Below, one piece after another: positions 26,824 to 35,651 of a stretch of DNA of 64,000 nucleotides; position 1 is the first letter of the stretch; each line of letters begins with the position of its first letter. A program made the position numbers and the translations under genes. Under the pieces are notes generated by a model. That model saw only the letters and a list, made by a program, of their open reading frames with translations. It had not been told where the DNA came from and ran no database searches. The DNA lies in NCBI RefSeq assembly GCF_010723575.1, contig NZ_BLKZ01000001.1:186001-250000 (forward strand). Reading direction: 5' to 3'. Source of the DNA: Mycobacterium bourgelatii (lineage in GTDB: Bacteria; Actinomycetota; Actinomycetes; Mycobacteriales; Mycobacteriaceae).

Positions 26824-28690
26824 CGGTCTCCGGTGCCGGTGCCGCCGTAGTGGGGGTGGCGGGAGCGGCCGCCGTGGTGGGCGTAACTGGCGCCGGCGCC
26901 GTGGTGGTGGGAGCCGCCGCCGTGCTGGTGGGCGGCGCCTGTGTGGTGGTCGGTGGCGCCGTCGTGGTCGGCGGTGCCGTCGTGGTCGGAGCGGTGGTCG
27001 TCGGCTGTGTGGTGGTCGACTGTGTGGTCGTCGTGGTCTGCTGAGTGGTCGTCGTCGTGGTGGTAGTGGTGGTCGTGCTGGGCGTCGTCGTGGTTGTGGT
27101 GGTGGTCGGTTCAGTGGTTGTCGTCGACGACGGCGCCTCGGTGGTCTTGGTGACCGGTGGCGGGGTGATCACCGTTTCGGTGGGGATGTTGTCGGGGCCG
27201 ATCACGTTGGTGGTGTAGGGCGGCGGCTGTGATGTCACGGTGACGACCGGCTTCGATTTCGTGGAGGTCAGCGTGGTGGCCAGCACCACGGCGAGCACGA
27301 TCGCCGCGGCAGCGCCGAACAGGCTGAGCAAGATCGCCGGGCGCCGATACCACGGGGGCAGCGGGGGTTCGGGCGTAGCAAGGTTCTCCGTCGGTCCGTA
27401 ATCGGGGGCTGGGGGCGGCGGGACGGCGCCGGTGTAGTCGGCGGGGCCGAGATAGGGAGCGGGCTCTTGTCCGGTGCCACTGTCTTCGGACCAGGCCAGG
27501 GCTTGGTCGGCTTGGGTCGCATCGGCGCTACCGGGTATCGCTTCAGTAGGAGCCGCACCGCCGCCACTGGTAGGCCACGCCGCGGTAGCACCAATGGCGC
27601 CGGCACCGGCAGCGCCCAGGACACTGGTGGGTCCGTCGACAGTGGGCGCCAAGCCGGTCGGGACCGCCGCGGACTGCTCTTGGGCGAACACGGTCGCACC
27701 GATGGCGGCGCAGAACCCCGGCTGGGGCGTGGTGCAGATCGGCGCTTGGAAGCGCTCCGACAGTCGTGCGGTGATCAGCGGGATGGCGGCGCCGCCGCCG
27801 ACCAGCGCCAGGGCCGCCAAACGATCAATCCCGTTGCGCTGCAATATATCAGCGAGGAACGCGGCGAATCGATCCAGCGGCTCCGTAATCAGCTGCTCGA
27901 ATTCGGAACGGGTGAGTTGGAGGCCGGGACCGGCCGCGGTTGACGGAAGCGTCGCCGCCGTCGTCGCCGAAAGTCGTTCCTTGGCCAGGCGGCATCCACC
28001 CAGCAGTCGCGTCACCGACCCCATTCCCGTTGCCGCACCGGCAAAGTCGGTGGTGTTGCCGGCGGTGGGAGCGGCCGCAAGGACATGGTTGACAATCAGC
28101 TGATCGATTTCGTCGCCGGAGAATTCGCGGTACCGCGCCGTGGGCCCGATCTGCTGAAGGTTCGCAGCTGCGTTCGCCAGCGAGACACTGGTGCCGCTGG
28201 CTCCGAAGTCGCAAACGGCGACCACGCCGTCGGTCGGGAATCCGGGATTGTTTCGCAGCGCCATGAGCGAGGCGGTGGCGTCGGAGATCAACGTCGGCTG
28301 TCCACCACGGGCTAGGTCCGGCTGGGCGAACAACTCCCCACGCAGCGCCGCCACCTGGCTTTCGGACCAATACGCTGGGAAGGCGACGATGACGGGGGTG
28401 CCGTAGCCGACGGTGCGGGCCATTGCTTCGAGCGCTTCGATGGTGAGGGACTCGCCCGAGTACTTCGTCCCGTCGGCCGCTACCAGCGGCGTGCGATCAC
28501 CTACCCGTTCGACGAATCCACGCAATACCAACCCGGGCTCGGTGAGGTTCGGATTCTCTTCTGGCAGGCCAACTTCGGTCGGCCGGTTTTCGTACAGGGT
28601 CAAGACAGGGGTACGCGCGATCGGGGTGCTGCCCGCCCTCGTTGCGACCAGGTTGGCCACCCCGATCGACAAGCCCAGCGACTCAGTCAT
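26816..28690 (-). CDS. Hsp70-type ATPase domain fused to one TM helix and a Thr/Pro-rich tail (Rv0312-like)
   Basis: 624 residues from the ATG at 28690 (MTESLGLSIGVANLVATRAG); a start at 28711 would add seven residues with no gain. Residues 1-340 follow the Hsp70 fold: first phosphate loop SLGLSIGVANLV, second loop VVAVCDFGASGTSVSL, adenosine motif ALALVGGGAAIPLI with PQPGFCAAIGATVFA. There is no substrate-binding domain. After an Ala/Pro linker comes one helix (about 465-490, LLSLFGAAAAIVLAVVLATTL) and about 130 residues of almost pure Thr/Pro/Ala. Likely topology is ATPase inside, mucin-like tail outside. It resembles the proline/threonine-rich Rv0312. It is third in a run of minus-strand genes and overlaps the MHS gene. 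Confidence 0.85.
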   Translation of the reverse strand: MTESLGLSIGVANLVATRAGSTPIARTPVLTLYENRPTEVGLPEENPNLTEPGLVLRGFVERVGDRTPLVAADGTKYSGESLTIEALEAMARTVGYGTPVIVAFPAYWSESQVAALRGELFAQPDLARGGQPTLISDATASLMALRNNPGFPTDGVVAVCDFGASGTSVSLANAAANLQQIGPTARYREFSGDEIDQLIVNHVLAAAPTAGNTTDFAGAATGMGSVTRLLGGCRLAKERLSATTAATLPSTAAGPGLQLTRSEFEQLITEPLDRFAAFLADILQRNGIDRLAALALVGGGAAIPLITARLSERFQAPICTTPQPGFCAAIGATVFAQEQSAAVPTGLAPTVDGPTSVLGAAGAGAIGATAAWPTSGGGAAPTEAIPGSADATQADQALAWSEDSGTGQEPAPYLGPADYTGAVPPPPAPDYGPTENLATPEPPLPPWYRRPAILLSLFGAAAAIVLAVVLATTLTSTKSKPVVTVTSQPPPYTTNVIGPDNIPTETVITPPPVTKTTEAPSSTTTTEPTTTTTTTTPSTTTTTTTTTTTQQTTTTTQSTTTQPTTTAPTTTAPPTTTAPPTTTQAPPTSTAAAPTTTAPAPVTPTTAAAPATPTTAAPAPETGE

Positions 28691-28775
28691 TTCACACACC
28701 CCTGCATCCATAGTTTTGCTGGCGTTGCCAAAGGCCGTTCACCACCTTAGCCGCCGCCGCATTGGCGGAATCAGA

Positions 28776-29312
28776 TCAGAGGCCCGGCGGCAGACCGATG
28801 GCCGTGGGTAGCTCCGGGAGCATGACGTGCGACGGCGTCGGCAGCGCGCCGGGCGACAGCACGTCGGTGGTCGTCGAGGTGGTTTCGGTGCTGGTCGTGG
28901 TCGGCGTGGTGGTGGTTGTCGGCGACGTCGTGGTCGTCGGCGTCGTCGTGGTGGTGGTCGTTGTTGTCGTCGTCGTAGTCGTCGTAGTCGTCGTGGTTGT
29001 TGTTGTGGTCGTCGTTGTGGTGCTGGTCGGCTCGGTCGTGGTGGTGGGCGGCGTGGTGCTGGCGGTCACGGTCGTGGTTACCGTGGCGGGAGCGGGCCGG
29101 CCGTGGGCCAGCTCGATGATGCCGTAGATGATCAGCCCGATCAGGATCGCGATCAACAGACCCCAGCCGACCAGGGCTAGCGGTTTGCGCCATCCCGGGG
29201 TGGGCTCAGGGGGCGGTTCCTGGCCGTATCCGCCCTGTTCACCGCCGTAACCGTAACCGCCGTAGGCCGTCGGATCGTTGGGGCCGTAGTCCGGCGGACC
29301 TTGGTTTGCCAC
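28776..29312 (-). CDS. Single-pass membrane protein with poly-threonine tail
   Basis: 178 residues. A Gly/Tyr/Pro/Gln-rich N-terminus (MANQGPPDYGPNDPTAYGG, about 45 residues) is followed by a helix (LALVGWGLLIAILIGLIIYG) and then a tract of about 65 residues that is almost entirely threonine, with the end 'LPELPTAIGLPPGL'. The DNA of the tract is a GTN trinucleotide array (about 28900-29060), so its length could vary without frameshift. The same layout, with a shared GPPD start, is seen in the upstream gene. The Thr-rich part is probably outside and could be O-mannosylated. Function unknown. Confidence 0.8.
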   Translation of the reverse strand: MANQGPPDYGPNDPTAYGGYGYGGEQGGYGQEPPPEPTPGWRKPLALVGWGLLIAILIGLIIYGIIELAHGRPAPATVTTTVTASTTPPTTTTEPTSTTTTTTTTTTTTTTTTTTTTTTTTTTTPTTTTSPTTTTTPTTTSTETTSTTTDVLSPGALPTPSHVMLPELPTAIGLPPGL

Positions 29313-29381
29313 GGCCGCTGATGCTAGCCGCCGAGGTCATAGGGACATGCCCAGCCACGCGCGTCGTTGCCGATCGGTGAC

Positions 29382-30446
29382 CTAAGGCAGCTTGGGCAGC
29401 GTGATCGTGGTCGGAATCCCCGGGATGACGATCGTCGGTGGCAACGGCGGGATAGTCGGATGGCGATGGGTCGGCTGCTGCGTCGGCTGTGGAGGTGGGG
29501 CCGGTGCCCGGGTGTTCGGGGGCGGAGGCGCCGGCGGGTTTTCGGTGGTCGTCGGCTCCGAGGACGGCGTTGTGGTCGCGGTCGTTGTTGGCTCCGTGGT
29601 CGTGGTTGGGGCCGTCGTGGTGGTGGGTGCAGTCGTGGTCGTGGTCGTGGGCGCGGGGCTGGTGCCTTTGCCCTCGCCGAACAGCTGCACAACGCCATAG
29701 ATGATCAGCGCGAGGAGCAGCAGCACGGCAAGCGCCCAGGCGGTCAGGGCCGCGGGCTTGCGGTACCAGGGCCGGGCCTCGTCGTCGGGATCTTCGATGT
29801 CGGTGGACGCGAACTGGTCGGGTGAGTAGGGCGGGGGTGCGGACGAATCCTGGGGCGGAGGGGAGCCTTGGTACGGCGGTGGGCCCTGGTATTCCGTCGG
29901 GCCTTGGGGGCCCTGGTACTGCGTGGTGGCGCCCTGGTACGCGGTGGGACCGCCCAGGTACTCCGTTTGGCCGCTTTGCCCCAGGTACTCCGTTTGGCCG
30001 CTTTGTCCCAGGTACTCGGTCTGGCCGCTTTGTCCCAGGTACTCGGTCTGGTCGCTCTGGCCTAGATACTGGGTTTGGTCTTCCTGTCCCGGGTACTGCG
30101 CTTGTCCGCGCCGGCCCAGATACTCCGTCTGGTCTCCCTGCCCCGCGTACTCAGTGGGAGCGCCCTGTGGCCCGTATTGGGTGGCGCCTTGATACGGGCC
30201 CGGATACGGGGGCTGGGGCGCATATTCCGTCGGCCCCTGATACGACGGCGGGTGCTGCGTCGTGGGCTGGTTCTGCAGGTTCGGCGGCCCCTGGAACGGT
30301 GGCGCCCCTTCTACCGTGGGGCGGTGCTGCGGGCCCTCGGCTGTTGGGCGGCCGCCCGGCGAGTCGGGCGGTATGTACCCCTCCGGGTAGCCGCCGTACT
30401 CGGTGGGCTTGTCGTTGAAGTCGTCGGGTGGACCGTTGCGCGCCAC
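29382..30446 (-). CDS. Single-pass membrane protein with nonapeptide repeats and Thr/Pro-rich tail
   Basis: 354 residues from a GTG at 30446 (VARNGPPDDFNDKPTEYGGY), placed there because it aligns with the start of the neighbouring paralogue; ATG at 30455 would add three residues, and longer frames to 30746 have no support. The N-terminal 230 residues are Gln/Tyr/Pro/Gly-rich with TEY motifs, including eight nonapeptides of GQSGQTEYL type. Then comes a helix (ALTAWALAVLLLLALIIYGVV) and a Thr/Pro tail ending IPTTITLPKLP. The inner region looks like a disordered scaffold, the outer tail like a wall-spanning stalk. It is first of the minus-strand run that ends with the MHS gene. Confidence 0.8.
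   Translation of the reverse strand: MARNGPPDDFNDKPTEYGGYPEGYIPPDSPGGRPTAEGPQHRPTVEGAPPFQGPPNLQNQPTTQHPPSYQGPTEYAPQPPYPGPYQGATQYGPQGAPTEYAGQGDQTEYLGRRGQAQYPGQEDQTQYLGQSDQTEYLGQSGQTEYLGQSGQTEYLGQSGQTEYLGGPTAYQGATTQYQGPQGPTEYQGPPPYQGSPPPQDSSAPPPYSPDQFASTDIEDPDDEARPWYRKPAALTAWALAVLLLLALIIYGVVQLFGEGKGTSPAPTTTTTTAPTTTTAPTTTTEPTTTATTTPSSEPTTTENPPAPPPPNTRAPAPPPQPTQQPTHRHPTIPPLPPTIVIPGIPTTITLPKLP
29954..30169 (-). repeat. Eight 27-bp tandem repeats encoding nonapeptides
   Basis: Units begin every 27 bp at 29954, 29981, 30008, 30035, 30062, 30089, 30116 and 30143. The four central ones are nearly identical at DNA level (peptide GQSGQTEYL); the outer ones have drifted (GQEDQTQYL, GRRGQAQYP, GQGDQTEYL). 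Unit size keeps the frame, so copy number can vary freely. Confidence 0.85.
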
Positions 30447-31001
30447 CCGACACATGGTACTGGTGTCACCGCGCATAGGGGCACTATCAATGCCCGACGT
30501 AATGCCCCACGTAACTTCATACTGAGTTGTGGACGTGTGGCTTACAGGCGTGGCAGCCGACCAGATCCCTTGGGCGGCAACATATCTACCCGTCCCGAAG
30601 GGTCCTGCAGGCCGTGGTCGACTCTGCGGATCACTCCGTCGACGGCGCCGAACGAAACGGCGGCAGCCTGCCGATCTGCTGACCTCCGACCCTATTGTCA
30701 TGCGGATATGACTCGTTCGTCTGGTGTAGCCCATTGTCGGTCCCAATGGAATTCACGAGTGCGCCACCGGCCGGCGGTACACCGGCGAAGTCGTTGCCCC
30801 CGCATCCGACCGCTTGTGGCTGTCTGAATTTGCATTGGATCCGGTAGCCCGAGCGGATACATCCACTTGGTAGCCGTGACGTCGACGAGCGTGTGACCGC
30901 TTAGATTCAGGAAATTCTGTTGTGTCAGAGCAGATTTCGTCCCTTGCGCCCATGACATTCAGATTCAGTGATGCGAGCGCGGTCACTGTGCGGCGCGTGC
31001 G
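30447..31001. other. Intergenic region, no gene recognised
   Basis: 555 bp between the start of the repeat-bearing membrane protein and the 3' end of the DUF4185 gene. It should contain the promoter of the membrane-protein operon on the minus strand. Frames of 60-90 codons occur on both strands but lack a ribosome site or family features. No repeat or clear promoter was found. Confidence 0.5.
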
Positions 31002-32522
31002 TCAGCGCGGTGGTGCTGCGTTGACGATGATCTGTTGCGTGTTGTACGGCGCGCCGAAAGGCACCCCGCTTGCGGGGTCTACGCGGGTGTCCCATTGGCT
31101 GACGAGAAGATTCAAATTGTCCAACGTCGAACCCGGCATGATGAATCCGCCGTAGGGTTGCCAAACGTAATTGGGGGTGCCTTCAATCCCGGTCTGTGCC
31201 GCGACAATCGGGGAGTTGGCGGAGTTGAAGATGTCGACGGGGTTGTCGCCGACGCGAACCTGAACCTCGTATACCCCGGGAGTGCTGTTGAACGCCGACA
31301 GCACCGGCCGTCCGTCGACCTCCCGAAAGCTGAGCTCGCCGTAGGTCTGTTGGCCGCTGACGCTGACGGGTGCTTCGGTCGGTGTTCCCCAGCCGCTCCC
31401 GGTCCACGGTTGCCAGGCGCCACGATCGGCCGCATTCGCCGGGTCGACGCGAAACATGCTGACGCCTTGGCTGCGGTCGAAAGAGTTCGCCGCGATGTAA
31501 ACCATTCCGTCCTTGGAGGATTGGTAACCGCTGATCTGGCTTGGTGCACCCATGACGTTGCCGGGCTGCCAGGGCCGCCACGACCCGGGAACGGGCTGCC
31601 AGCCGGCGGCCGGATCGTTGGTCACCTCGACCAGCCAGGAGCCGGCATTTGGTTTGAGTCCGGACGTACCCGACACCATCATGTACGTCTTGCCGTTGAC
31701 CACGATGCTGCCGCCGGGCAGCGTGTTCATGTTCGGGTCTAATGCCAGCGCCTCGGGCGGCGGCGGGAACAGCACATTGGGACTTCCCGGTCCGCCCGGA
31801 AGGTTGAAAGGCTCGCCGTAGATCGGTTTGCCGAGCTCGTCGAATCCGGTGATCGGTACCGCCACCGAACGGTAGTGCTCGCCTTCGCCCACCTTGTCCC
31901 CGGTGAACGAATCGCCGAACACCGAGACCAGGCGACCGTCGGGCAACCGGACGATTTCGCCGAGGTCTGTCGCCCCCATCCCCGGTACCCCGGGATCCGC
32001 GCCCGTCCCGGCGATCGGACCCAAATTCAGCACGCCCTGGGGCGGTACCGCCGGTAGCCCCGGAGCCGGTTGCAGCGGAAGGTCGCCGCCCACCCCGCCC
32101 AGTCGTTGGCTCAGCATGGTGAATTCGCCCATGGCGTGCTTGATGACGTCGACGGCCTCGGCGATCCGTCGTTGCCCGGCGGCCAGCAGCGCCAGCCTGC
32201 CGGCCAGGCTGAACCGCATCGGTGCCAGCAAGGCTTTGTCCGCTGCCCAGGCTTGGCGGACCTTTTCCATGTCTGCCCGCGCCTGCAAGGTGACCTGGCC
32301 AGCCTGGTTGATGATGGGCGCCGCCGCTTGTTCAACCTGGTGAATCCGGTTGCGCATAACGTCCAATTGGTTCGACACCTGCCGCGCGCAATCGCTCAGC
32401 TTCCCCTGCCATGGCGGCCACCCGGGCGCGGACGCTGGTGGCGCCGGCGAGGTCGCGATGGGTGGGTCCCCCGTCCCGAGCAATGCGGCTAAACCCGCCA
32501 ATGCCGCGTCAATCCCCTCCAC
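31002..32522 (-). CDS. DUF4185-domain protein with N-terminal helical domain
   Basis: About 506 residues from a GTG at 32522 (VEGIDAALAGLAALLG); an alternative TTG at 32570 would overlap the preceding gene. Residues 1-150 are alpha-helical and polar (KLSDCARQVSNQLDVMRNRI, VEQAAAPIINQAGQ), resembling the DUF4226-like domains of ESX-associated proteins. After a Pro/Gly linker, residues 190-500 match DUF4185: repeated beta-propeller strands with 'RLPDGRLVSVFGDSF', 'NGKTYMMVSGT', 'KDGMVYIAANSFDRSQG', 'YGGFIMPGSTLDNLNLLVSQWDTR'. DUF4185 proteins resemble glycosidase-type propellers but no catalytic role is proven. No signal peptide is seen, so any export would need a type VII system; that is inference. 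Confidence 0.75.
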   Translation of the reverse strand: MEGIDAALAGLAALLGTGDPPIATSPAPPASAPGWPPWQGKLSDCARQVSNQLDVMRNRIHQVEQAAAPIINQAGQVTLQARADMEKVRQAWAADKALLAPMRFSLAGRLALLAAGQRRIAEAVDVIKHAMGEFTMLSQRLGGVGGDLPLQPAPGLPAVPPQGVLNLGPIAGTGADPGVPGMGATDLGEIVRLPDGRLVSVFGDSFTGDKVGEGEHYRSVAVPITGFDELGKPIYGEPFNLPGGPGSPNVLFPPPPEALALDPNMNTLPGGSIVVNGKTYMMVSGTSGLKPNAGSWLVEVTNDPAAGWQPVPGSWRPWQPGNVMGAPSQISGYQSSKDGMVYIAANSFDRSQGVSMFRVDPANAADRGAWQPWTGSGWGTPTEAPVSVSGQQTYGELSFREVDGRPVLSAFNSTPGVYEVQVRVGDNPVDIFNSANSPIVAAQTGIEGTPNYVWQPYGGFIMPGSTLDNLNLLVSQWDTRVDPASGVPFGAPYNTQQIIVNAAPPR

Positions 32523-32532
32523 GCGTCTAAAT

Positions 32533-34854
32533 CTATCGACGCGGGTCCGCGTACACCTCCCCAAATACAAGCAGACGCGGTACCCCGCGTCCTTTCGGCA
32601 GGGGATCCGCGTCTGCTACAGGGGCGAATCCGGTAGGTGGCGACCGTGCTCGCGTCGGCAATGCGAACAGTGTGCAAGCTGCGCTGGCACAGTCCCTGGC
32701 GCCAACTTGTGGCGGTGTGCCAGGAAGCACTGCTGCGGGAAACCCGGTAAGACCGGCGGCGTACGCGCGGGCCAAGACCGTGACCGGCATGACGAGCAGC
32801 ACCACCAGCACGACCGCCGCGAAACCAAACTCTGCGGTGCCGTCGCGTCTCGGCGCGGCGGATGGCTGCGGGGAAGGCCCTGGCGAGACGTTGACCACGG
32901 GATCCGGGGCGACAACAGGCGGCGGGGGCGGCGCCGGTTTTTCTGCCTCGATCATCGCCTCGATGACCGTTTCGGCATAGAGGTCGGCGCCCGCGCCGGG
33001 TTGCGGATGGATGTGGTCGTCGTAGAGAAGGTCCTCGTGTCCGCTGACGGCGCTCTGCCAGTCGATGAGGTGCACATTGGCGGGATGCGCGAGCGCCACC
33101 TCGGTCAAGGTCTGGTTGACGCCGTCGGTCCACGGCCTGTCATGCAGATACAGATTGACCAGGAACACCTTCCGGTCCGGGCCGAGCGTTTCGAGGATGT
33201 TCTCCAGCAGCTCGCGGGGGAACGCGCCGTTGGTGCCTAGGCCTAGCAGGACCACCGGCCGCAGCAAGCCGTTGGCGGCGAGCGAGGCGAGGATGTCGGG
33301 CGCCGCCTGCATGCCGCGGTTGGTAACCGCGTCGATCCAAATGCCGGGCAACCGGTCCCGCAATGCAAGAGACGAGGCGAGCATCACCGAGTCGCCCACC
33401 GCACTGATCTGGTCGCCAGGGGGAGGTCCGACGGGTTCAGGCGCGGTATCCGTGCCGGCGGCTGGTGTTGCCACCGCGGGCAGCGGCGGCGTCGGAGCCG
33501 CAGACGCCTCCTGCGCGGCTTGCACGGCGAGGGCCTCGGCCAGCTGCTTGTCGAGCCCGGTCAACGGCGGCGGGGGCGCCCACACCAGGGAGGCGAGGAC
33601 GAACACGGACGTAGCGAGCGCAGCGCCCGCCACGAGCAGCCTGCCCGCCCGGCCGCCGCGCACGGCGCGCCATCCGGCGTGCAGCGCCGCGCGATAGCCG
33701 TGGCGGAGGACGGGTCTTTCGATCCACCGGTACGAGCCGGCGGCGAGGAGGACCGCAACGGCTACCTCCACCGCGGCGACCATCAGCGTGCGGTGGCCCA
33801 GGATGCGATCTCCAAGCACGAAGACCGGCCAGTGCCACAGGTACAGGCCATAGGACCGGGCGCCGACCCAGCAGACCGACGGCCGCGACAGCAGCCGGCC
33901 GATGGTGGTGGTGCCGTGCCCCGCGCCGACGATGAGCAACGCGCACGCGGCCGAAACCGCGAGGATGCCGCCTTGGTAAGTGGCTGAGCCGTACTCGTCC
34001 AGCAACCAGTAGCCGAGGGCTACCACGAAGAGGCCGACGCCGGCCAGTGCGCCGCGGAGCGAATACCCGTTCAGCGACCAACGCAGGAGCGATGCTTCGA
34101 CTGCTGGCCACGCCACGGCCAGTACCGCGCCGGTGAAGAGGCCGGCTGCGTGCGTCACGGTGCTGTAGTAGATCGGCGATGGATCGGTTCCCGGCTGATA
34201 CAGCGCGGCCATTGCCGTTGCCGAGGTCAGCGCACCCACTCCGGCAACGATCGCGACGGCGTGGCTGCCTGATACGCGGGTCTTGCGAAGGCACCAGTAC
34301 AGCACCGCGATGACGATCGCCGGCCAGATGACGTAGAACTGTTCTTCAACCGCCAGCGACCACAGGTGCTGCAGCAATGAGGGTGGCCCGTACTTGGCGA
34401 AATACGACTGGTGTTCGCTGATCTGAACCCAGTTGCTGGTGAAGGACAGTGCGCCTAAGACTTCGGTGCGCAGCGCGTGCAACATCGAGCGGTCCACCAG
34501 CGCGGTCGCGGCCACGGTGACGAACAGCATCGGCAGCAGCGGCGACAGGATGCGGCGGGCGCGCCGAATCCAGAACTGCCGCAAACTGATTCGACCGGTG
34601 GTTGCCCGTTCGGCGATCAGTAGCCGGGTGATCAGAAAGCCGCTGATGACGAAGAAGACGTCAACCCCGAGGTAGCCGCCGGGCAGCCACGCCGGATTGA
34701 GGTGATACAGCACGACCGCGGTCACCGCCAGCGCCCGCATGCCGTCGATCCCTGGCAGCCTGCCCAGGCGAGGGCGCGCCGGCCCGGGCGAGGCAGAAAT
34801 CGCCTGCGCCAGGGCCGAACTCGGAATCGTCCCCACTTCTTGTGGGCTTCTCAA
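32533..34854 (-). CDS. OafA/YrhL-type membrane acyltransferase with C-terminal SGNH hydrolase domain
   Basis: 773 residues. Residues 35-390 form the acyltransferase-3 membrane domain: 'GIDGMRALAVTAVVLYHLNPAWLPGGY' region with the conserved histidine, 'FFVISGFLITRLL', 'RRARRILSPLLPML' and 'HLWSLAVEEQFYVIWPA'. Residues about 470-640 are an SGNH domain: block I serine in SAVGDSVMLAS, block III GLGTNG, block V aspartate/histidine in LYDDHIHPQPGAGADLYAE. Such fusions transfer acyl groups to sugars or lipids on the outer face of the membrane; Rv0111 is a related protein. A final hydrophobic helix and a basic tail follow. The start is a TTG at 34854 with a weak ribosome site; a GTG six codons later is possible. 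The DUF4185 gene begins 10 bp after its stop. Confidence 0.88.
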   Translation of the reverse strand: MRSPQEVGTIPSSALAQAISASPGPARPRLGRLPGIDGMRALAVTAVVLYHLNPAWLPGGYLGVDVFFVISGFLITRLLIAERATTGRISLRQFWIRRARRILSPLLPMLFVTVAATALVDRSMLHALRTEVLGALSFTSNWVQISEHQSYFAKYGPPSLLQHLWSLAVEEQFYVIWPAIVIAVLYWCLRKTRVSGSHAVAIVAGVGALTSATAMAALYQPGTDPSPIYYSTVTHAAGLFTGAVLAVAWPAVEASLLRWSLNGYSLRGALAGVGLFVVALGYWLLDEYGSATYQGGILAVSAACALLIVGAGHGTTTIGRLLSRPSVCWVGARSYGLYLWHWPVFVLGDRILGHRTLMVAAVEVAVAVLLAAGSYRWIERPVLRHGYRAALHAGWRAVRGGRAGRLLVAGAALATSVFVLASLVWAPPPPLTGLDKQLAEALAVQAAQEASAAPTPPLPAVATPAAGTDTAPEPVGPPPGDQISAVGDSVMLASSLALRDRLPGIWIDAVTNRGMQAAPDILASLAANGLLRPVVLLGLGTNGAFPRELLENILETLGPDRKVFLVNLYLHDRPWTDGVNQTLTEVALAHPANVHLIDWQSAVSGHEDLLYDDHIHPQPGAGADLYAETVIEAMIEAEKPAPPPPPVVAPDPVVNVSPGPSPQPSAAPRRDGTAEFGFAAVVLVVLLVMPVTVLARAYAAGLTGFPAAVLPGTPPQVGARDCASAACTLFALPTRARSPPTGFAPVADADPLPKGRGVPRLLVFGEVYADPRR

Positions 34855-34974
34855 TGCTGCTTACCAATCCGCAGTTGTGATGGCTGAGCTACGCTAACCG
34901 ATCCGACGCTTGGTGGGTAGATATTTCAGCGTTGTGGCGGGACCAAAAAGGTCACCGGACTCCACTTATTTCCT

Positions 34975-35538
34975 TCAGAAGGTGCTGACCTTCTCGACGC
35001 TGACGAACATCCCGTGGCCGGTGGCATTGTTCTTGAAGTTGGTGCCCTCTTCAGTCGCGTTGATGGTCCATCCCGCAGCGTCGTACACCTTGTAGTCGAT
35101 GGTGACGGTGGGGATGGCACCGAGGTTACCCAACACCCACTGAACCTTGCCCGAGGAGGTGATGTGGACGCCGTTGGTGCGCTCCCCGTCCTGCATCGGG
35201 GAATTCTTGAACGGCGCCTCACAGCCGACGCTGTCCTTGTTGATCTGACAGCGGGTCAACCCGGACTTGGTCTCGATGAAGACGTAGCCGTTCTCGTCCG
35301 GTGGCAGCGGAATGGCGCCTGCAGGGGTGGTCGGCCCGGGAGACAACGTCGATGGGGTCGGGCTTTCGCTGGTCGGTGGCGCTGAGGTGGTCGGCCTTGG
35401 TGTAGGGAAGGACGGTTCGGTGTGCTCCGGCTTGGGGTGCGCGATCGGCTTACCGTCGATAGTCGTGGTGCATCCGCCAAGCAGCGCAGAAGTTGCCAGG
35501 GCGGCCAATCCCCACCGTGCTGTATGCGATAACCGCAC
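34975..35538 (-). CDS. lpqJ: Lipoprotein, LpqJ-like
   Basis: 187 residues from a GTG at 35538 with a strong GGGGAGAGG ribosome site; this also puts the signal peptide at the N-terminus (VRLSHTARWGLAALATSALL). The lipobox is LLGGC, so the mature protein is lipid-anchored at Cys after cleavage. A Pro/Thr/Ser-rich linker of about 50 residues leads to a folded domain with 'GYVFIETKSGLTRCQI', 'VGCEAPF', 'GVHITSSGKVQWVLGNLG' and 'GHGMFVSVEKV'. It agrees with my memory of Rv0344c (LpqJ). Function unknown; the two Cys in the domain may form a disulfide. Confidence 0.85.
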   Translation of the reverse strand: MRLSHTARWGLAALATSALLGGCTTTIDGKPIAHPKPEHTEPSFPTPRPTTSAPPTSESPTPSTLSPGPTTPAGAIPLPPDENGYVFIETKSGLTRCQINKDSVGCEAPFKNSPMQDGERTNGVHITSSGKVQWVLGNLGAIPTVTIDYKVYDAAGWTINATEEGTNFKNNATGHGMFVSVEKVSTF

Positions 35539-35651
35539 GCGCCTCTCCCCGTATCTCAATAACAACAGGTCAGATTACGCATGATGCGGCGCCAGTCATT
35601 GCAGTGACGCGCTGTTGGGACGGCGCCGATGACAAAGCGTTACGCCCAGCG

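Noticed and set aside
25726..26850. 374-codon plus-strand frame opposite the MHS transporter
   Set aside because: Composition is Gln/Arg/His-rich with no domain; the minus-strand protein has clear MFS motifs. The SARP-like promoter points this way, but a protein here is unlikely.
30698..30986. Minus-strand frames of 77-86 codons upstream of the repeat-bearing membrane protein
   Set aside because: No ribosome site, no family features, codon use unlike neighbours.
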